From NCBI GenBank assembly GCA_030849465.1, contig JARVLF010000007.1, positions 248,001-312,000 on the forward strand: a DNA stretch of 64,000 bases, read 5' to 3'. This document shows positions 39,021-49,424 of the stretch, piece after piece. The notes under the pieces were generated by a model. It ran no database searches, was not told where the DNA came from, and saw only the letters and a program-made list of their open reading frames with translations. Within the stretch, counting starts at the first letter, position 1; every line of letters starts with the position of its first letter. The position numbers were made by a program, and so were the translations under genes. This DNA comes from Moesziomyces globuligerus. Taxonomy: Eukaryota; Basidiomycota; Ustilaginomycetes; Ustilaginales; Ustilaginaceae.

Positions 39021-41369
39021 ATGTCGGGCCTCTACCATCCACATCCGTCCGAGGACGACCTTCCGGCAAACAAGCGCCGCAAGGTCAACACCTGTCTGCA
39101 GTGCAAGAGTCGCAAAGTCAAGTGCGACAAGGTGCGCCCGCTCTGTGGGCCGTGTCAGCGGCGAAGGATCCCGGCCGACCGATGTGTGTTCGCCGACGAG
39201 GCCGATCCCGAAACGCTACAGCATTACCTCGGTCCCGACTACCTCGCCCAGCAGGGGTACGATGTCGGCGAAGCGGCGCCGCAATCCAGCACACAGGCTG
39301 GGCTGCTCGGCCTCCAAGATCCGCAGGCTCGCGCTGTGCTCGACCGCATCACGCGCGAGATGAGGCAGACCGATGCATCTGCCACCGAGCTTCCCTATCA
39401 CGCCGCGAGCCTCCTCGACGCCGTCCCAGTCAACGGCACCGCTCCCGCCCAAGACACCATCGCAGCCGACAACGGCGCTCTCGACCCTTCGCTCACCCAG
39501 TCTTTCCTCGGCACCGGCGCTGCAGCGGCCAACGGCAGTGCATCCGCCGACGATGCAGCGGGAGCCATCGGCTCGCTCGAGTCCGGCAATCTCTTCCCCT
39601 TTGCAGCAGAGCCGACGCACGACCGCACCAAGCTCATCTTGGGACTGCTGCCCAACGATCACGTGGTCAACGTGCTGCTGGACAGTCTGCGCACCTTCGA
39701 GAGCAAGTCGCCCCTCGGCATCAGCTGGCGCCTCATCCGCATCCAGCTCATCAACCTTCGTGGCGACATCGCCGACTGGCGCTCAGGTCAGGTCGACGAG
39801 CCCGACGTCGATCTCACCTTCCTGGCGTTGCTCTTTGAGCTCATGGTTGCTGCGATCGACTGCAAACCCGGCGAAGAGGTCATCAGCGAAGGCATTGCGC
39901 TCACGTCCGAACAGGTGCCCGAGATGACCGACCGCTGGCACGCCACCTGCCAGGCTCTGTTGGCCATGAGCAACTTTATGCACGAACCCAACCTCAACAC
40001 CGTCTGCACGCAGTTCCTCTTCTACCTCTACGAGCTGCGGCGCGGTCGCTTTCGCGTGGCGCTGCAGCACCTGCGCACCTCGTTCGAGGGCGCAAAGGCC
40101 ATCTGCATGCATCAGCTCGGCTCGGCAGCGCAGGATGCGCAGAGGTGGCAGGCGACGCAGGAACAGGATGACGTGACCATCCGCACCGGCGCCGTCACGG
40201 CCATGCGCAAGGCTCAGTTCGAGGGCGGCGAAGTGTTTGCGCTCAACGAGGAGCAGGGTGTACTGGCCGCGCTGCGCGCACACGCGCAGACGGGTGCGCC
40301 GATCCGCAGCCGAAAGCTCGTCCAGACAAATCTGCCGGACCGCACCCACCTGGTGCGCGAGGCAGCGCGCATGCTCTGGGTCTCGCTCACCTGGCATCTC
40401 GAGCTCGTCACACCTCCGTCACCGCTCGGCGAGACCATCGACGACGCCGCCTGGACGACCGAGCTCGGCGGAATCGACGAGGCCCACCTCTCAGACGGCG
40501 AGGGTGCAGAACTGCCGACGGGGTCGACGCTCGGATCGATCTCGACGCACTTCTTCCAGTTTCTTGCGGCGTCGACGACGTTTCTGCTGCGCCACCGTCG
40601 CCGCGCAGATGGGGTTGTGGACGAGACCGAGCTGCTGCCGATCGTATCCGAGTGGAACAGCATCGCAGACACGCACCTGGCACGGATCCGGGAACAGGTC
40701 GCTACCGGCAGGGCGATGCTGAGCCACTTTTCGCTGCTCATCCACCACTGGACACGCATCCGCCTCCTCCGACCGCACCTGGGTCAGCTCGAGGCTAGAA
40801 GCTCGCTTGCCGCCTCGCGCTCCACGCTCGTCGACTCGTGCAAGGATGCGCTGGTGCAGGTGCAGAAGATCGTGGCGACCTCGGATGTTGAGCTCTCGAT
40901 CTTCCAGCCGCTCGTCGCGGCGGTCAAGGTGGATGCGACGCTCGTCCTGACGATCCACCTGGTGCGGCGTGCGGTGCAGAACGATGCGAACGCGGGCGAC
41001 GAGTGGCGCACAGTCAGAGCGCTAGTCAAGACGTCGCGTCTGCTGCTGTGGACGCAGGCGACCGAGTCGGCACAGCATAGGCTCGGCGCATTCAAGCCCT
41101 GGTACCGACACGCGAGGCAGCTCGTCGAACAGCTGCTCGTCGAGGCGTTCCAACGCAAGAGCACGGCCAGGAGCGAGCAGCCGCGCATCAAGCGCGAAGA
41201 TGATCTCGCCGACGAGGGCGAGTTCGACGACGGGGACCAGGTGGATCAACCCCTGGGTCCGCTTGCGCCCGAGTCGCCGCTGAGCTTATATAGAGACCAG
41301 ATCCTCGCGCAGGACCCGATCTACGACTCGCCCCTCTTCTTTGACGTTCTCGACGGTAAGTTCTTATGA
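39021..41369 (+). CDS. Zn2Cys6 fungal-type transcription factor
   Basis: A 782-residue binuclear zinc-cluster transcription factor. The cluster is at the N-terminus, with cysteines at 25, 28, 35, 42, 45 and 55 and basic residues between (KSRKVKCDKVRPLCGPC). The central region (about 180-640) is mostly helical and resembles the fungal middle homology region, but no specific subfamily can be named. An acidic segment near the C-terminus (DEGEFDDGDQVDQ) could be activating. The start is chosen because it precedes the cluster by 24 residues, with KRRK just before the first cysteine. It is preceded by a long gene-poor region and has no nearby pathway genes, so its targets are unknown. Confidence 0.9.
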   Translation: MSGLYHPHPSEDDLPANKRRKVNTCLQCKSRKVKCDKVRPLCGPCQRRRIPADRCVFADEADPETLQHYLGPDYLAQQGYDVGEAAPQSSTQAGLLGLQDPQARAVLDRITREMRQTDASATELPYHAASLLDAVPVNGTAPAQDTIAADNGALDPSLTQSFLGTGAAAANGSASADDAAGAIGSLESGNLFPFAAEPTHDRTKLILGLLPNDHVVNVLLDSLRTFESKSPLGISWRLIRIQLINLRGDIADWRSGQVDEPDVDLTFLALLFELMVAAIDCKPGEEVISEGIALTSEQVPEMTDRWHATCQALLAMSNFMHEPNLNTVCTQFLFYLYELRRGRFRVALQHLRTSFEGAKAICMHQLGSAAQDAQRWQATQEQDDVTIRTGAVTAMRKAQFEGGEVFALNEEQGVLAALRAHAQTGAPIRSRKLVQTNLPDRTHLVREAARMLWVSLTWHLELVTPPSPLGETIDDAAWTTELGGIDEAHLSDGEGAELPTGSTLGSISTHFFQFLAASTTFLLRHRRRADGVVDETELLPIVSEWNSIADTHLARIREQVATGRAMLSHFSLLIHHWTRIRLLRPHLGQLEARSSLAASRSTLVDSCKDALVQVQKIVATSDVELSIFQPLVAAVKVDATLVLTIHLVRRAVQNDANAGDEWRTVRALVKTSRLLLWTQATESAQHRLGAFKPWYRHARQLVEQLLVEAFQRKSTARSEQPRIKREDDLADEGEFDDGDQVDQPLGPLAPESPLSLYRDQILAQDPIYDSPLFFDVLDGKFL

Positions 41370-41571
41370 AGCCCCGACGTTCAACAGACGGTGAAGCTGA
41401 CTATTCATGGCTGTTCCGTTATGGGATGACGCTAGGATACCTGCGCTCGCTCTGATGCGCACACACGGAAATGGAGATATGCAAGCGGCGTCGAGATTGC
41501 AAAACCATGGAAAAAGATAGAATGCACAGGGGGAAGCGAGTGACTGGTCGGACCTAGGATGCAGGGCGAGG

Positions 41572-43059
41572 TTAGAGGATGCGGTCTGGATTGTTGAAGG
41601 GGTTTTCCGAGTCGTTGCGCCAATTGATGGGGCGGAAGAGGTGAGCTTCGCTCGAGCTAGCGTCTGGGTTGGGGAGGTCGGTGTGGGTATGACCTCTGAT
41701 GCGCGAGGGGGGGTTGTCGGCCTCGAATCTGATCGAGGGTCTCTGGGATCTCGGGAGCGGGGTCTTTACTTCGTCGATGTTGAGTTCCGAGCCGAGGACG
41801 GAGAGGGCGTGGATCTGGATGTCGTCGATCACGATGCCGCTCGATCTATCGCCGACGAGGGCGTTTTGCGGGAATCTGCCGCGGAGCTGGATCACGTCGT
41901 GGCCAGGTTTGATCCTCCTACCGCCACCGCCAAGAGGACCGGGACCACGACGGGTGGGGATGCAAGCATCGTCGGGAACACCGACGGCCTTGGCACTACC
42001 CCAGCCTCCGCTCTTCTGCACGCGCGCGGCGACGACTTCGCGAACGAGCATGAGCGCCTGCGTAACGAGGAACGAGACGACGGCAAAGACGGCGAGCAGC
42101 AGGCAGAAGAAGACGACGACCGTCACGCCAAACTGCTGCACGTTGAAGAAGCCGTACACCCACACGCCGTATCGTCGATAGGTGATGTCGACAATGCCGA
42201 GGTAGAGCGCAAGGATCGAGACGAGCGGCACGAGATGCCACCACGGCCTATGCGGCGTGCGCGAGAGAACGACAAGGTCGAGCATGGTGAGCACCCAGTT
42301 GAGCGTATGCTTGCCGATGTTGGCAAACGCCGAGTAAGGATCGCCGAGCGGATCGGGTCCTCGGAGCACGCTCCAAAAGATGACCATGACCACGAGTGGG
42401 AACGACGAGACGGTGGTGACGAGCAGCGTGTGGCAAAACTGGAGCGGACGCGAAAAGCGCCTGCTGAGCCACGACCTGGGATACCTCGAGCCGATCTCGA
42501 ACTCGGTAGCGCGCGAGTAGCTGAGTTCGGCCTCGATCTCGTGGTGGAGCCGAGTTCCAAACGCATCGATGGTGGCTTTGCTGCGAGCGACATCGATGCG
42601 TCCGACGCCGTTGCGCGGAACGGCCTTTTCGAGCATGTGGACGCGCGTCGCCTGGCTCGCCTTGCGCGCCTTGTTCCAGCGCGAGAGCGAGTACCAGAAG
42701 GAGCACGTGTGGATGGCCGACATGAGAAAGTACGTCGCATCACCCCAGAAGCTCAGCGCGGTGAAGTAGGTGATCGACCCGATCCCCTCCTGCACCGCAG
42801 TGGCGAAGGCGGTGACGAGCATGTAGACGGCCACCACGATGCGAAAGACGGCGAGCGCAGGCACGGGCAGGATGTACGAGGTGACCAGACGATGTTGCGG
42901 GTCAAACGGCGTGTCGACGCCAAGGTGGTGGTAGATCTTGGTCGAGATGCCCGACACTTCGGGAAATTCGGCTTCCACCTCGGGCTGGCCTGGCCGCGCC
43001 ACAAAGGCAGGCCGGTCGTCGTCCAGGCGCGGCGTCATGTGCGAAGCGAGGTTGGCCAT
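41572..43059 (-). CDS. Multi-spanning membrane protein, FAR-17a/AIG1-like
   Basis: A 495-residue integral membrane protein. About six hydrophobic segments are visible: PVPALAVFRIVVAVYMLVTAF, ITYFTALSFWGDATYFLMSAI, LLVTTVSSFPLVVMVIFWSVL, LNWVLTMLDLVVLS, WWHLVPLVSILALYLGIVDI and VTVVVFFCLLLAVFAVVSFLV. The order, with ITYFT..SFWG early and a Tyr-rich YRRYGVWVYGFFNV late, resembles the FAR-17a/AIG1 family, whose human members hydrolyse fatty-acid esters of hydroxy fatty acids. The resemblance is by eye and moderate. The C-terminal 130 residues are hydrophilic and probably cytosolic. The ATG at 43059 is chosen over upstream in-frame sequence, which has no ATG; a TATA-like TGTATAAG lies about 240 bases upstream. 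Confidence 0.58.
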   Translation of the reverse strand: MANLASHMTPRLDDDRPAFVARPGQPEVEAEFPEVSGISTKIYHHLGVDTPFDPQHRLVTSYILPVPALAVFRIVVAVYMLVTAFATAVQEGIGSITYFTALSFWGDATYFLMSAIHTCSFWYSLSRWNKARKASQATRVHMLEKAVPRNGVGRIDVARSKATIDAFGTRLHHEIEAELSYSRATEFEIGSRYPRSWLSRRFSRPLQFCHTLLVTTVSSFPLVVMVIFWSVLRGPDPLGDPYSAFANIGKHTLNWVLTMLDLVVLSRTPHRPWWHLVPLVSILALYLGIVDITYRRYGVWVYGFFNVQQFGVTVVVFFCLLLAVFAVVSFLVTQALMLVREVVAARVQKSGGWGSAKAVGVPDDACIPTRRGPGPLGGGGRRIKPGHDVIQLRGRFPQNALVGDRSSGIVIDDIQIHALSVLGSELNIDEVKTPLPRSQRPSIRFEADNPPSRIRGHTHTDLPNPDASSSEAHLFRPINWRNDSENPFNNPDRIL

Positions 43060-43295
43060 CGTGTTCACCAGTAAGGACCTGCCTTGCCACGGAAGACGAA
43101 AGGGGAGGAGCTGGAAGCTGCGTCGCGGTTGTGCAGGTGCAGTTCTGTAGCCACAGCGTAGACGAGGCAAGGGGTATCGAGGAAACTTCCTTCGTCTACG
43201 TGACGTTTGCGGCAGAGGTGGGGGGAGGGGCTAGGGGCGAGAGGGATGTCGGGAGAAAGGGATCCGCCATGAACCACGACATCTGGGCTGCTCTA

Positions 43296-43305
43296 CTTAT
43301 ACAAG
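43296..43305 (-). promoter_or_regulatory. TATA-like element upstream of the AIG1-like gene
   Basis: The minus strand reads TTGTATAAGTAG here, about 240 bases before the start codon at 43,059. It is a plausible core-promoter element. Confidence 0.4.
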
Positions 43306-44610
43306 ACGGTGCGAACGCTGTGTGCAGACTGTCGAGTCTGTGCGTACTCGATGGCTCAGAGTGGTACGGTATCTGTGCAGCGGGAGAAGTTAGCACGGCG
43401 GGCGGAGCTCGGGGTGAAACCTGAGCGGCGCCCGAGGTCTGCATCCGCTCGCAAGCCAGCTAGCCGCCGACATCAGAGTGCATTCAACTCTGGTTGCAGG
43501 CCAGTCAACAAGGAGCAAGGAGACTTAATTCTGATAGATGCCGCATCGGAGAGTTCCTGAGCCAAGCACTGCATGAGGGGAGCACGCCGTCGAGTGGTAG
43601 GAGGCGGCTAGGCGCCATGGCGGAGGAAGGCGGCGCCCTGTCTCGGTAGGCGAAGCGGTGGAGGCAGGCGGGGTCTGGACCAGGGCGGAGCAACGTGCAT
43701 GCACTCGACTTGCGGCGGCTTATTGCACCTGTCAGAACGACGACGGACAGACTAGGCCGGATCGACTGGCAGTTGGGGCTTGACACTCGAGCGGAGGAGG
43801 CTCAGGCTGCTGTCGAGTAGAGCAGGCGAGGCTGATGGGCTGGGTTGGAATCCGCATGCAATTCGCGTTGTGATTTCCACTGTGGCCAAGCACCTCTGCT
43901 TTTCGCGCTCGACGCAACGCGATTCTGTGATTTTGGCGCGGCGGCGTTCCAGATGAGACACAGTCCAGTCTCCGACTGTCTTAGCCGCCCAGCCACTCTG
44001 CTGCACATTTCTGCCGCAACTTTTCCCCCCCTCTCGCCGCGCTGCTGAGCGCTCAAGTGGTCCGCCTTTGGCGTCGGCGGAAGGTGAATCGCTGAAACCT
44101 GCCTAACGCCTCATCGCCCTCTCCAGACTCGGCCCTCGCCAGGAGCAGGCAGCATGTGGCTCCACCACCCTCGGTCCAGCAGAGATAGCGAGTAAGCAGA
44201 ATGCTTCGCATCGCCCTACTCGCTTCAGACCGGCACTCACCGCATCGGATCGCATACAGCACCCTCTCGCAGTGCGAAGCCCGTAGCCACTTAGCTCGTC
44301 TTTCAACAATGCAGCTACGAACGTACCGCGCTACTGGGAGCTCCGCCTGCCACTCCGAAGCCAAGCAGAAGCCGGACGAGCTTTACGTCGATGTCGGCGG
44401 GTGAATGCCGAGGGAGACGTCCAACAGGAAGAAAGTTTGATCCATGTTGCTACTAGCGGGCTAACAAATAGCGATATTTTCAGAATTTTGACAAGGTGGA
44501 GAAATGGGGCCGAATCCCGAGCCCGTGTCGGAGCCATCTGTTGAGTCAAAGTGGAGCACTCCTCCACCCGACACTTTCCTCTCCACAACTTTCCAACACC
44601 GCGGCCTTCC
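43306..44610. other. Divergent intergenic region, AIG1-like / MFAP1
   Basis: About 1.3 kb without a supported gene. It holds the two divergent promoters. No repeat or RNA gene is recognised. Confidence 0.5.
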
Positions 44611-46395
44611 ATGGCGCCCCCAACTCAGCCCAAGGCGGCGGCCAGGGTGGCGCGGCCTGCCGCTCGGTATCGCCCGGGCAAGGCCCCTGTCGGCGCCGCA
44701 GGCTCGCTCGACGACTACTCGGATTCCGACCAAGAGGCCGACCACCGCCAGGACCATGATTCGCAGCCGAGCGCCGCAGCCAAGATCAGCATCGCGGATC
44801 TCTCATCAGGCACCGCTGCTCTTCATTCCGCCTCAGCACAACGCAAGACTGCAGGCATCATCATCGCTGACGCATCCTCAGACGGGAAGAAGCTCAACGT
44901 GCGTCTCAACGCAGCATCTCAACCCTCGGGCGCGCCCGATCAGGACGACTCGTCAGAGTACGAGACCGATACTAGCGCGGAAGATGTCGTGTCGGCGCCC
45001 TCCAAACCTGTGTTTCGTAAACCTGGCGCGCCGGCAGCCTCCGAGGCGCCTGAAGCCGAGTCATCCGAGTACGACACCGACTCGAGCTCCGGTGACGAGA
45101 GCAGCGAAGAGGAGGCGGCACCCAAGCCGATGCTCAAGCCGATGTTCGTACCCAAGCGAGCCCGCACCACCATCCCTACCCCGGCCGCGCAAGCCGAGAC
45201 TGCTGGAATGGATGCCGAGGCCAAGGCAGAGGCGGAGGTGGCACGGCGGCGGCAGGAGGCGCACGATCTGGCGGCTGCGACGATCAAACGACAGCTTGCG
45301 GAGAAAGAGTACCAAGCTACGCACCAGACCGATGTCGACGACACGGACGGAATCGACCCGGAGGCTGAATTCGAGGCGTGGCGGCAGCGCGAGCTCGCAC
45401 GGCTGCAGCGCGACCGCGAGGCGATCCAAGCGAAGCGCCAGGAGCTCGAGGAGCTCGAGCGGTTCCGTGCGCTGCCCGAGGCGGAGAAGGAGAGGCTGGG
45501 TCGCGAGCGTGCGGCCAAGCTCCAAGCCGAGAAGAAGGAGCAGCGCGGCAACCCGGCCTTCATGCAGAAGTACTACCACAAGGGTTCGTTTTTCCAGGAC
45601 ATGGACATCCTCAAGCGAGACTATACCGAGAAGACGACCAAGGACGTCGACGTCAGCAAGCTGCCCAAGATGATGCAGGTGCGCAACTTTGGCGCCAAGG
45701 GCCGCAGCAAGTGGACCCACCTGGCCAACGAGGACACGTCCAAGTCCAGACTCGATCTCCCGCGTCCGGGAGAGGCTGCGTCTGGGTGCTTTGTCTGCGG
45801 CGGCCCGCATCGGAAGAAAGACTGCCCGCAGAGAGGCGGGCGCGAGGGCGAGGGCGAGGGCAGCGGCGCTAACCGCGCAGAGCTGACGAGGCAGAGTGGC
45901 ACGAGGTCGTGGGGGGAGCCTGGAGCGCGTGATCATGATGTGGGATCGAGTCGTCGCAATCACAGTCCAGAGCCGAGTCGAGAACGCCGAGACGGCGCCC
46001 GCGACACCAACTCATCAGAGCCAAAGGAAGAGCGTAGGCGTGATTCTCGGTCCGAATCGGACCGCCATAAGTCAGCCTCGTCGCATCGCGAGCATCGCGA
46101 GCATCGCGAGCATCGCGAGCGTAGCAAGGATCGCAAGGATCGAGGCGACAAAGACCATCGTCGACACCATCGCGATCGCAGTCGTGATCGCAGTCGTGAT
46201 CGTGATCGTGATCGTGACCGCGATCGTGACCGCGGCCACCGACGCCGTGATGAAGATCGACGGCGGCACGACGCCACCCGCCGTGAGCGACGTCGTGACG
46301 ATTCGGACTCGCAGCGTCGGAAGCGTCACGAGAGCGAGCGGCGGGAGGAATCGGAGCGCAAACGCTCGCGTCACACGTCTCCACCACCATCCTAG
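44611..46395 (+). CDS. MFAP1-family spliceosomal protein with zinc knuckle and RD/RE tail
   Basis: A 594-residue orthologue of MFAP1, a component of the spliceosomal B complex in the nucleus. The N-terminal 180 residues are disordered with SSEYETD/SSEYDTD acidic repeats. A charged helix follows at about 215-310. The diagnostic MFAP1 core is at about residues 313-375 (NPAFMQKYYHKGSFFQDMD and RNFGAKGRSKWTHLANEDTS). After the core comes a CX2CX3HX4C zinc knuckle (C393, C396, H400, C405) and then about 185 residues of Arg-rich sequence with HRE, DR and RD dipeptide repeats, reminiscent of RS domains. Human MFAP1 (439 residues) lacks this tail. The ATG at 44611 is the first ATG of the frame. Confidence 0.88.
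   Translation: MAPPTQPKAAARVARPAARYRPGKAPVGAAGSLDDYSDSDQEADHRQDHDSQPSAAAKISIADLSSGTAALHSASAQRKTAGIIIADASSDGKKLNVRLNAASQPSGAPDQDDSSEYETDTSAEDVVSAPSKPVFRKPGAPAASEAPEAESSEYDTDSSSGDESSEEEAAPKPMLKPMFVPKRARTTIPTPAAQAETAGMDAEAKAEAEVARRRQEAHDLAAATIKRQLAEKEYQATHQTDVDDTDGIDPEAEFEAWRQRELARLQRDREAIQAKRQELEELERFRALPEAEKERLGRERAAKLQAEKKEQRGNPAFMQKYYHKGSFFQDMDILKRDYTEKTTKDVDVSKLPKMMQVRNFGAKGRSKWTHLANEDTSKSRLDLPRPGEAASGCFVCGGPHRKKDCPQRGGREGEGEGSGANRAELTRQSGTRSWGEPGARDHDVGSSRRNHSPEPSRERRDGARDTNSSEPKEERRRDSRSESDRHKSASSHREHREHREHRERSKDRKDRGDKDHRRHHRDRSRDRSRDRDRDRDRDRDRGHRRRDEDRRRHDATRRERRRDDSDSQRRKRHESERREESERKRSRHTSPPPS
46080..46240 (+). repeat. 9-bp CATCGCGAG and 12-bp CGTGATCG repeats in MFAP1
   Basis: Tandem CATCGCGAG units near 46,083-46,118 encode His-Arg-Glu. 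GATCG/GTGATCG units near 46,168-46,228 encode Asp-Arg repeats. Confidence 0.8.
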
Positions 46396-46657
46396 CTACA
46401 TCCCCATCCACTCATGTACACTAGCATACCGACTCTCCGATCGCAGCCTGGATCCTCGGCATCGAACAGAGCAGACGTAATGTGGCGATCCGGACGAATT
46501 ACGAATAGGACGAGGGGCGAGCGAGGCAGAAAGGAGAAGCGAGCAATGTTTCAAGGAGCGAGGTATCGATCAACGCCGTCAGAAGCAGCGAATGTAGGCC
46601 TTTGGGAGAAAAGTGGCGGCCCATGTCGGAGAGGGAGCGGGGGAGAAGGTGGAAGGC

Positions 46658-47543
46658 TTAGCAGTTGCAGCCGCTTTGTTGGTTGTCCTGGTCGATGCGG
46701 ATGGGGTCTGGGTAGTCTGCGTAGAGCTCGGCCTCAGCCTCCTGCTGGAGTGCTGCGCGAGCGATGGTCTGGAAGGCCTGTTCTACGTTGATGGCCTCCT
46801 TGGCGCTGGTCTCAAAGTAAGGGATGTTGCCCTTGGACTGGCACCAGGTCATGGCGCGCTTCTGCGAGACCATGCGCTTGCTCTCCTCGACGTCGATCTT
46901 GTTGCCGAGGACGACAAAGGGGAAGTTTTCGGGATCGTGGGGCGCGGCCTGGATGAGGAACTCGTCGCGCCACGAGTCGAGCGTCTCGAACGATTTTGCG
47001 TTGTTGACGTCGTAGCAGAGACAGCAGCAGTCGGCACCGCGGTAGAAGGCGACGCCGAGCGACTGGAAACGCTCCTGGCCCGCCGTATCCCACAGTTGCA
47101 TGGTGACGAGACGGTCGTCGACCATGACCTCGCGCGTGAGGAAGTCGGCACCGATGGTTGCCTTGTACGCCGACGAGAAGCGCTTGTTGACATCTGTGGT
47201 AGTCAGCAGCGATGGAGTCAGCGAGTCTGCGAGTGGGCGAAGGAGGCTGGGGCGGGAGCAAGATCGGCTTACATTGGTTCATCAATGATGTCTTGCCGAC
47301 ACTGCAAGTCGCAGATAGGATGAGCAGAGCCGCAGCAAGTAGATGAGATGGTGTCAGTATGCCGTGCCGGCAGAGAGTGAGCTGAAAGGACGAGGATGTT
47401 TCGACTTACCCAGAGTCACCGAGGATCTACGACGAGAAGACACGTGCGGAAAAGATTGTAAGCCGAGGCTGCAGGCGTCTGGATTTGGGCTAGGCAAGCA
47501 TACGTACGATGACCTTGAGGAGGACCTTCTTGCGGGAGGCCAT
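46658..47543 (-). CDS. YPT7: Rab7-type GTPase YPT7
   Basis: A 205-residue Rab7 GTPase that drives late-endosome and autophagosome fusion with the vacuole. Four exons give the full protein: 47543-47508, 47426-47410, 47301-47273 and 47193-46658. The first three are only 36, 17 and 29 nt. All three introns are GT-AG (81, 108 and 79 nt). Splicing yields [18 protein letters not shown], with the P-loop G15-T22 spread over exons 2 and 3. Switch II DTAGQE, the NKID guanine motif and the SAK motif follow in exon 4. The Rab7-type effector loop [14 protein letters not shown] is intact. The C-terminus ends CNC, a double-geranylgeranylation site. It is divergent from ATG16, with 626 bases between starts. 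Confidence 0.95.
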
Positions 47544-48169
47544 GGCGAGAGAGTATGGTGCGACCGGGGCCAGCAGCCAGAGGATGAGGATGAGTTGTTG
47601 GTAGGCAGCAGATAGATGCGATGGCTTGCGTTCGTGTGATCGTGGTGAGCTTTGCGTGGATGATGAAGGTCAAGCAAGATGGCGATGAGAGACAATGATA
47701 GCGAGACAGACACTCGAGCGGGGCGGGCGTGCGGATTGTGTTGCGTGAGCCGCGAGCCACAGCGGCTGCACCACAGCGCTGGCCTGGCGCTTGGAGCTCA
47801 CACCGCCGCGGTTGGCCTGAGCAAACACATGTGGAGTGCAAGCGGCCGCGCGAGCTCCGGAATTTGGCACGCGCTCCACGCCCCTATGAGAGCCAAAGCA
47901 GCGCTGGAAAGCAGCGCTGGCTCAGTCGAAATCGCTCCAAAAAAACACACACACCGAAGCAGCACATCGCCGATCCTCCGCCGCCCGCTTCAATCCATTT
48001 TTCAATTTCGTCATTCCCGCCCATCCGGCTCTGAGTCTGAAGCAAACGGGTCTAACACTCTTATCAAGTTCAACTGGACCCTCGCCTGGTTGCGAGCGAG
48101 CGGTGCTCAGGCCCTCTCTGTCCTCACGCAGCAACACCATCTGACGCATCGCCAGTCACTTCGGCAAGC
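47544..48169. promoter_or_regulatory. Divergent promoter, YPT7 / ATG16
   Basis: A 626-base interval between opposed starts of two genes needed for autophagy. No TATA box is obvious. Confidence 0.5.
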
Positions 48170-49029
48170 ATGGCTGCGCATGCTCCAGCGGCGATGCAGT
48201 GGCACCAAGCCATCTTCCTGCGGCTGCAAGAACGCGACCTGGTCGAGAAGCAACACGATGCCATGTTCCAGCAGTGTAAGTATGGCTCGACGTTCCTCGG
48301 ACATCCCCTATCGCAGCGGCTGACCTCGACTCTCACCACACAGACCGCAAACTTGCCGAACAGACGCGCTTATTGAAGCAGCGCAACCGTGCACTCCTCA
48401 ACGCCGCCGCCGTTGCGCCACCAGCCCCATCTGCATCAGCGTCGAGCGCAGCGGGCGCAGCGGGCGCAGCGGGCGCAGCATCTGGTGCCGCATCACCCTC
48501 CCCCTCGGCAGGCGCAGCTGCCAACTCGGTGCAGCTGGCGTACATCGCATCGCTCGAACAGCAGCTCTCTTCGCTCCGCGACGAGGTCGCGACGCTCTAC
48601 AAGACGCAGGGCCAGAATGCGCAGCGCCTGCTGCTCATGAGCGAGTCGCATCGCGAAAAGGAGGACGAGGCGCGTCGCCAGTCCGAACTGCTCGCCAAGC
48701 TGCAGATCGAGCACGACAAGCTCCGGCGTCAGGCTCAAGACCTCATGCACGCCGTCGGCGAGAAGGACAAAGGCATCCAGATCCTCCAGGACGAGTTGGC
48801 GACGCTAAGCCTCGAGCTCAGCCAGATCGAGGCGCGAAACGACGACCTCAAGAAGGACAACGCCAGCCTGCTTCAGCGCTGGCTCGACCGCATGAACGAG
48901 GAAGCCGACAAGATGAACGAGGGCACCATCTGGCTCGAAGAGGTGCGCAAGCGCAGAGAATCCTCTTCCAACTCCACGCCCAGCGCCAAAGCGGCACAAA
49001 CCTCCACACCTGAGCCTAAACCAAAGTAG
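48170..49029 (+). CDS. ATG16: Autophagy protein ATG16
   Basis: A 263-residue coiled-coil protein that binds ATG5-ATG12 and directs Atg8 lipidation at the phagophore. Exons are 48170-48275 and 48344-49029; the 68-base intron starts GTAAGT and ends ACACAG, restoring a Tyr codon. The N-terminal ATG5-binding helix is clear (WHQAIFLRLQERDLVEKQHD then YRKLAEQTRLLKQRN). A short Ala/Gly repeat linker follows, then a long coiled coil (about residues 95-240). The hallmark C-terminus is LQDELATLSLELSQIEARNDDL followed by ENxxL-like DNASLLQRWLDRMNEEADKMNE. No WD40 domain is present, as expected for fungal ATG16. The start precedes the tryptophan motif by ten residues. Confidence 0.93.
48445..48480 (+). 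repeat. 9-bp GCGCAGCGG repeat in ATG16
   Basis: Four near-identical 9-base units encoding Ala-Ala-Gly in the linker between the ATG5-binding helix and the coiled coil. Confidence 0.8.
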
Positions 49030-49424
49030 CACCACTCTAGCCATGCCGCCGCCTCATGATACCCATCCACTTTCGATCCTATTTCAGACCTCGACAGATC
49101 CAAGTGGCAATCCATCGCTGCCGTCTCTGTTTGTGAATGCTTGCCTAGGCCCAAGAGTGGCTGCGGTCCGAGCTCTGCAGCTGTTTCCTGGAGGCAGTAT
49201 TGCGCGGTGCAGTGACGCGCTCGCTCTCGCTTCATGCAGGGTTTTGGCCTCGGCGAAACGGGCTGCACCCGACCGAGCCAAAATCGACGCCGGCTGGCAC
49301 AAGTCGACGACTCTGAGAAGCTCGGAATTTCCCACTCTCTCGTCTCGATGCGATCGGGACGAAGCTCGTCTTGCTCATCACCATCACCTCGTCAGCGGTG
49401 TCGGCCCAATCCCCAATCGCAATC
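49030..49424. other. Intergenic: ATG16 3' end and ARP5 promoter
   Basis: About 395 bases between tandem plus-strand genes. No separate gene is supported. Confidence 0.5.

Noticed and set aside
41641..43074. Long plus-strand frame opposite the AIG1-like gene
   Set aside because: It is charged low-complexity sequence with no domain and lies entirely opposite a gene with well-formed membrane segments.
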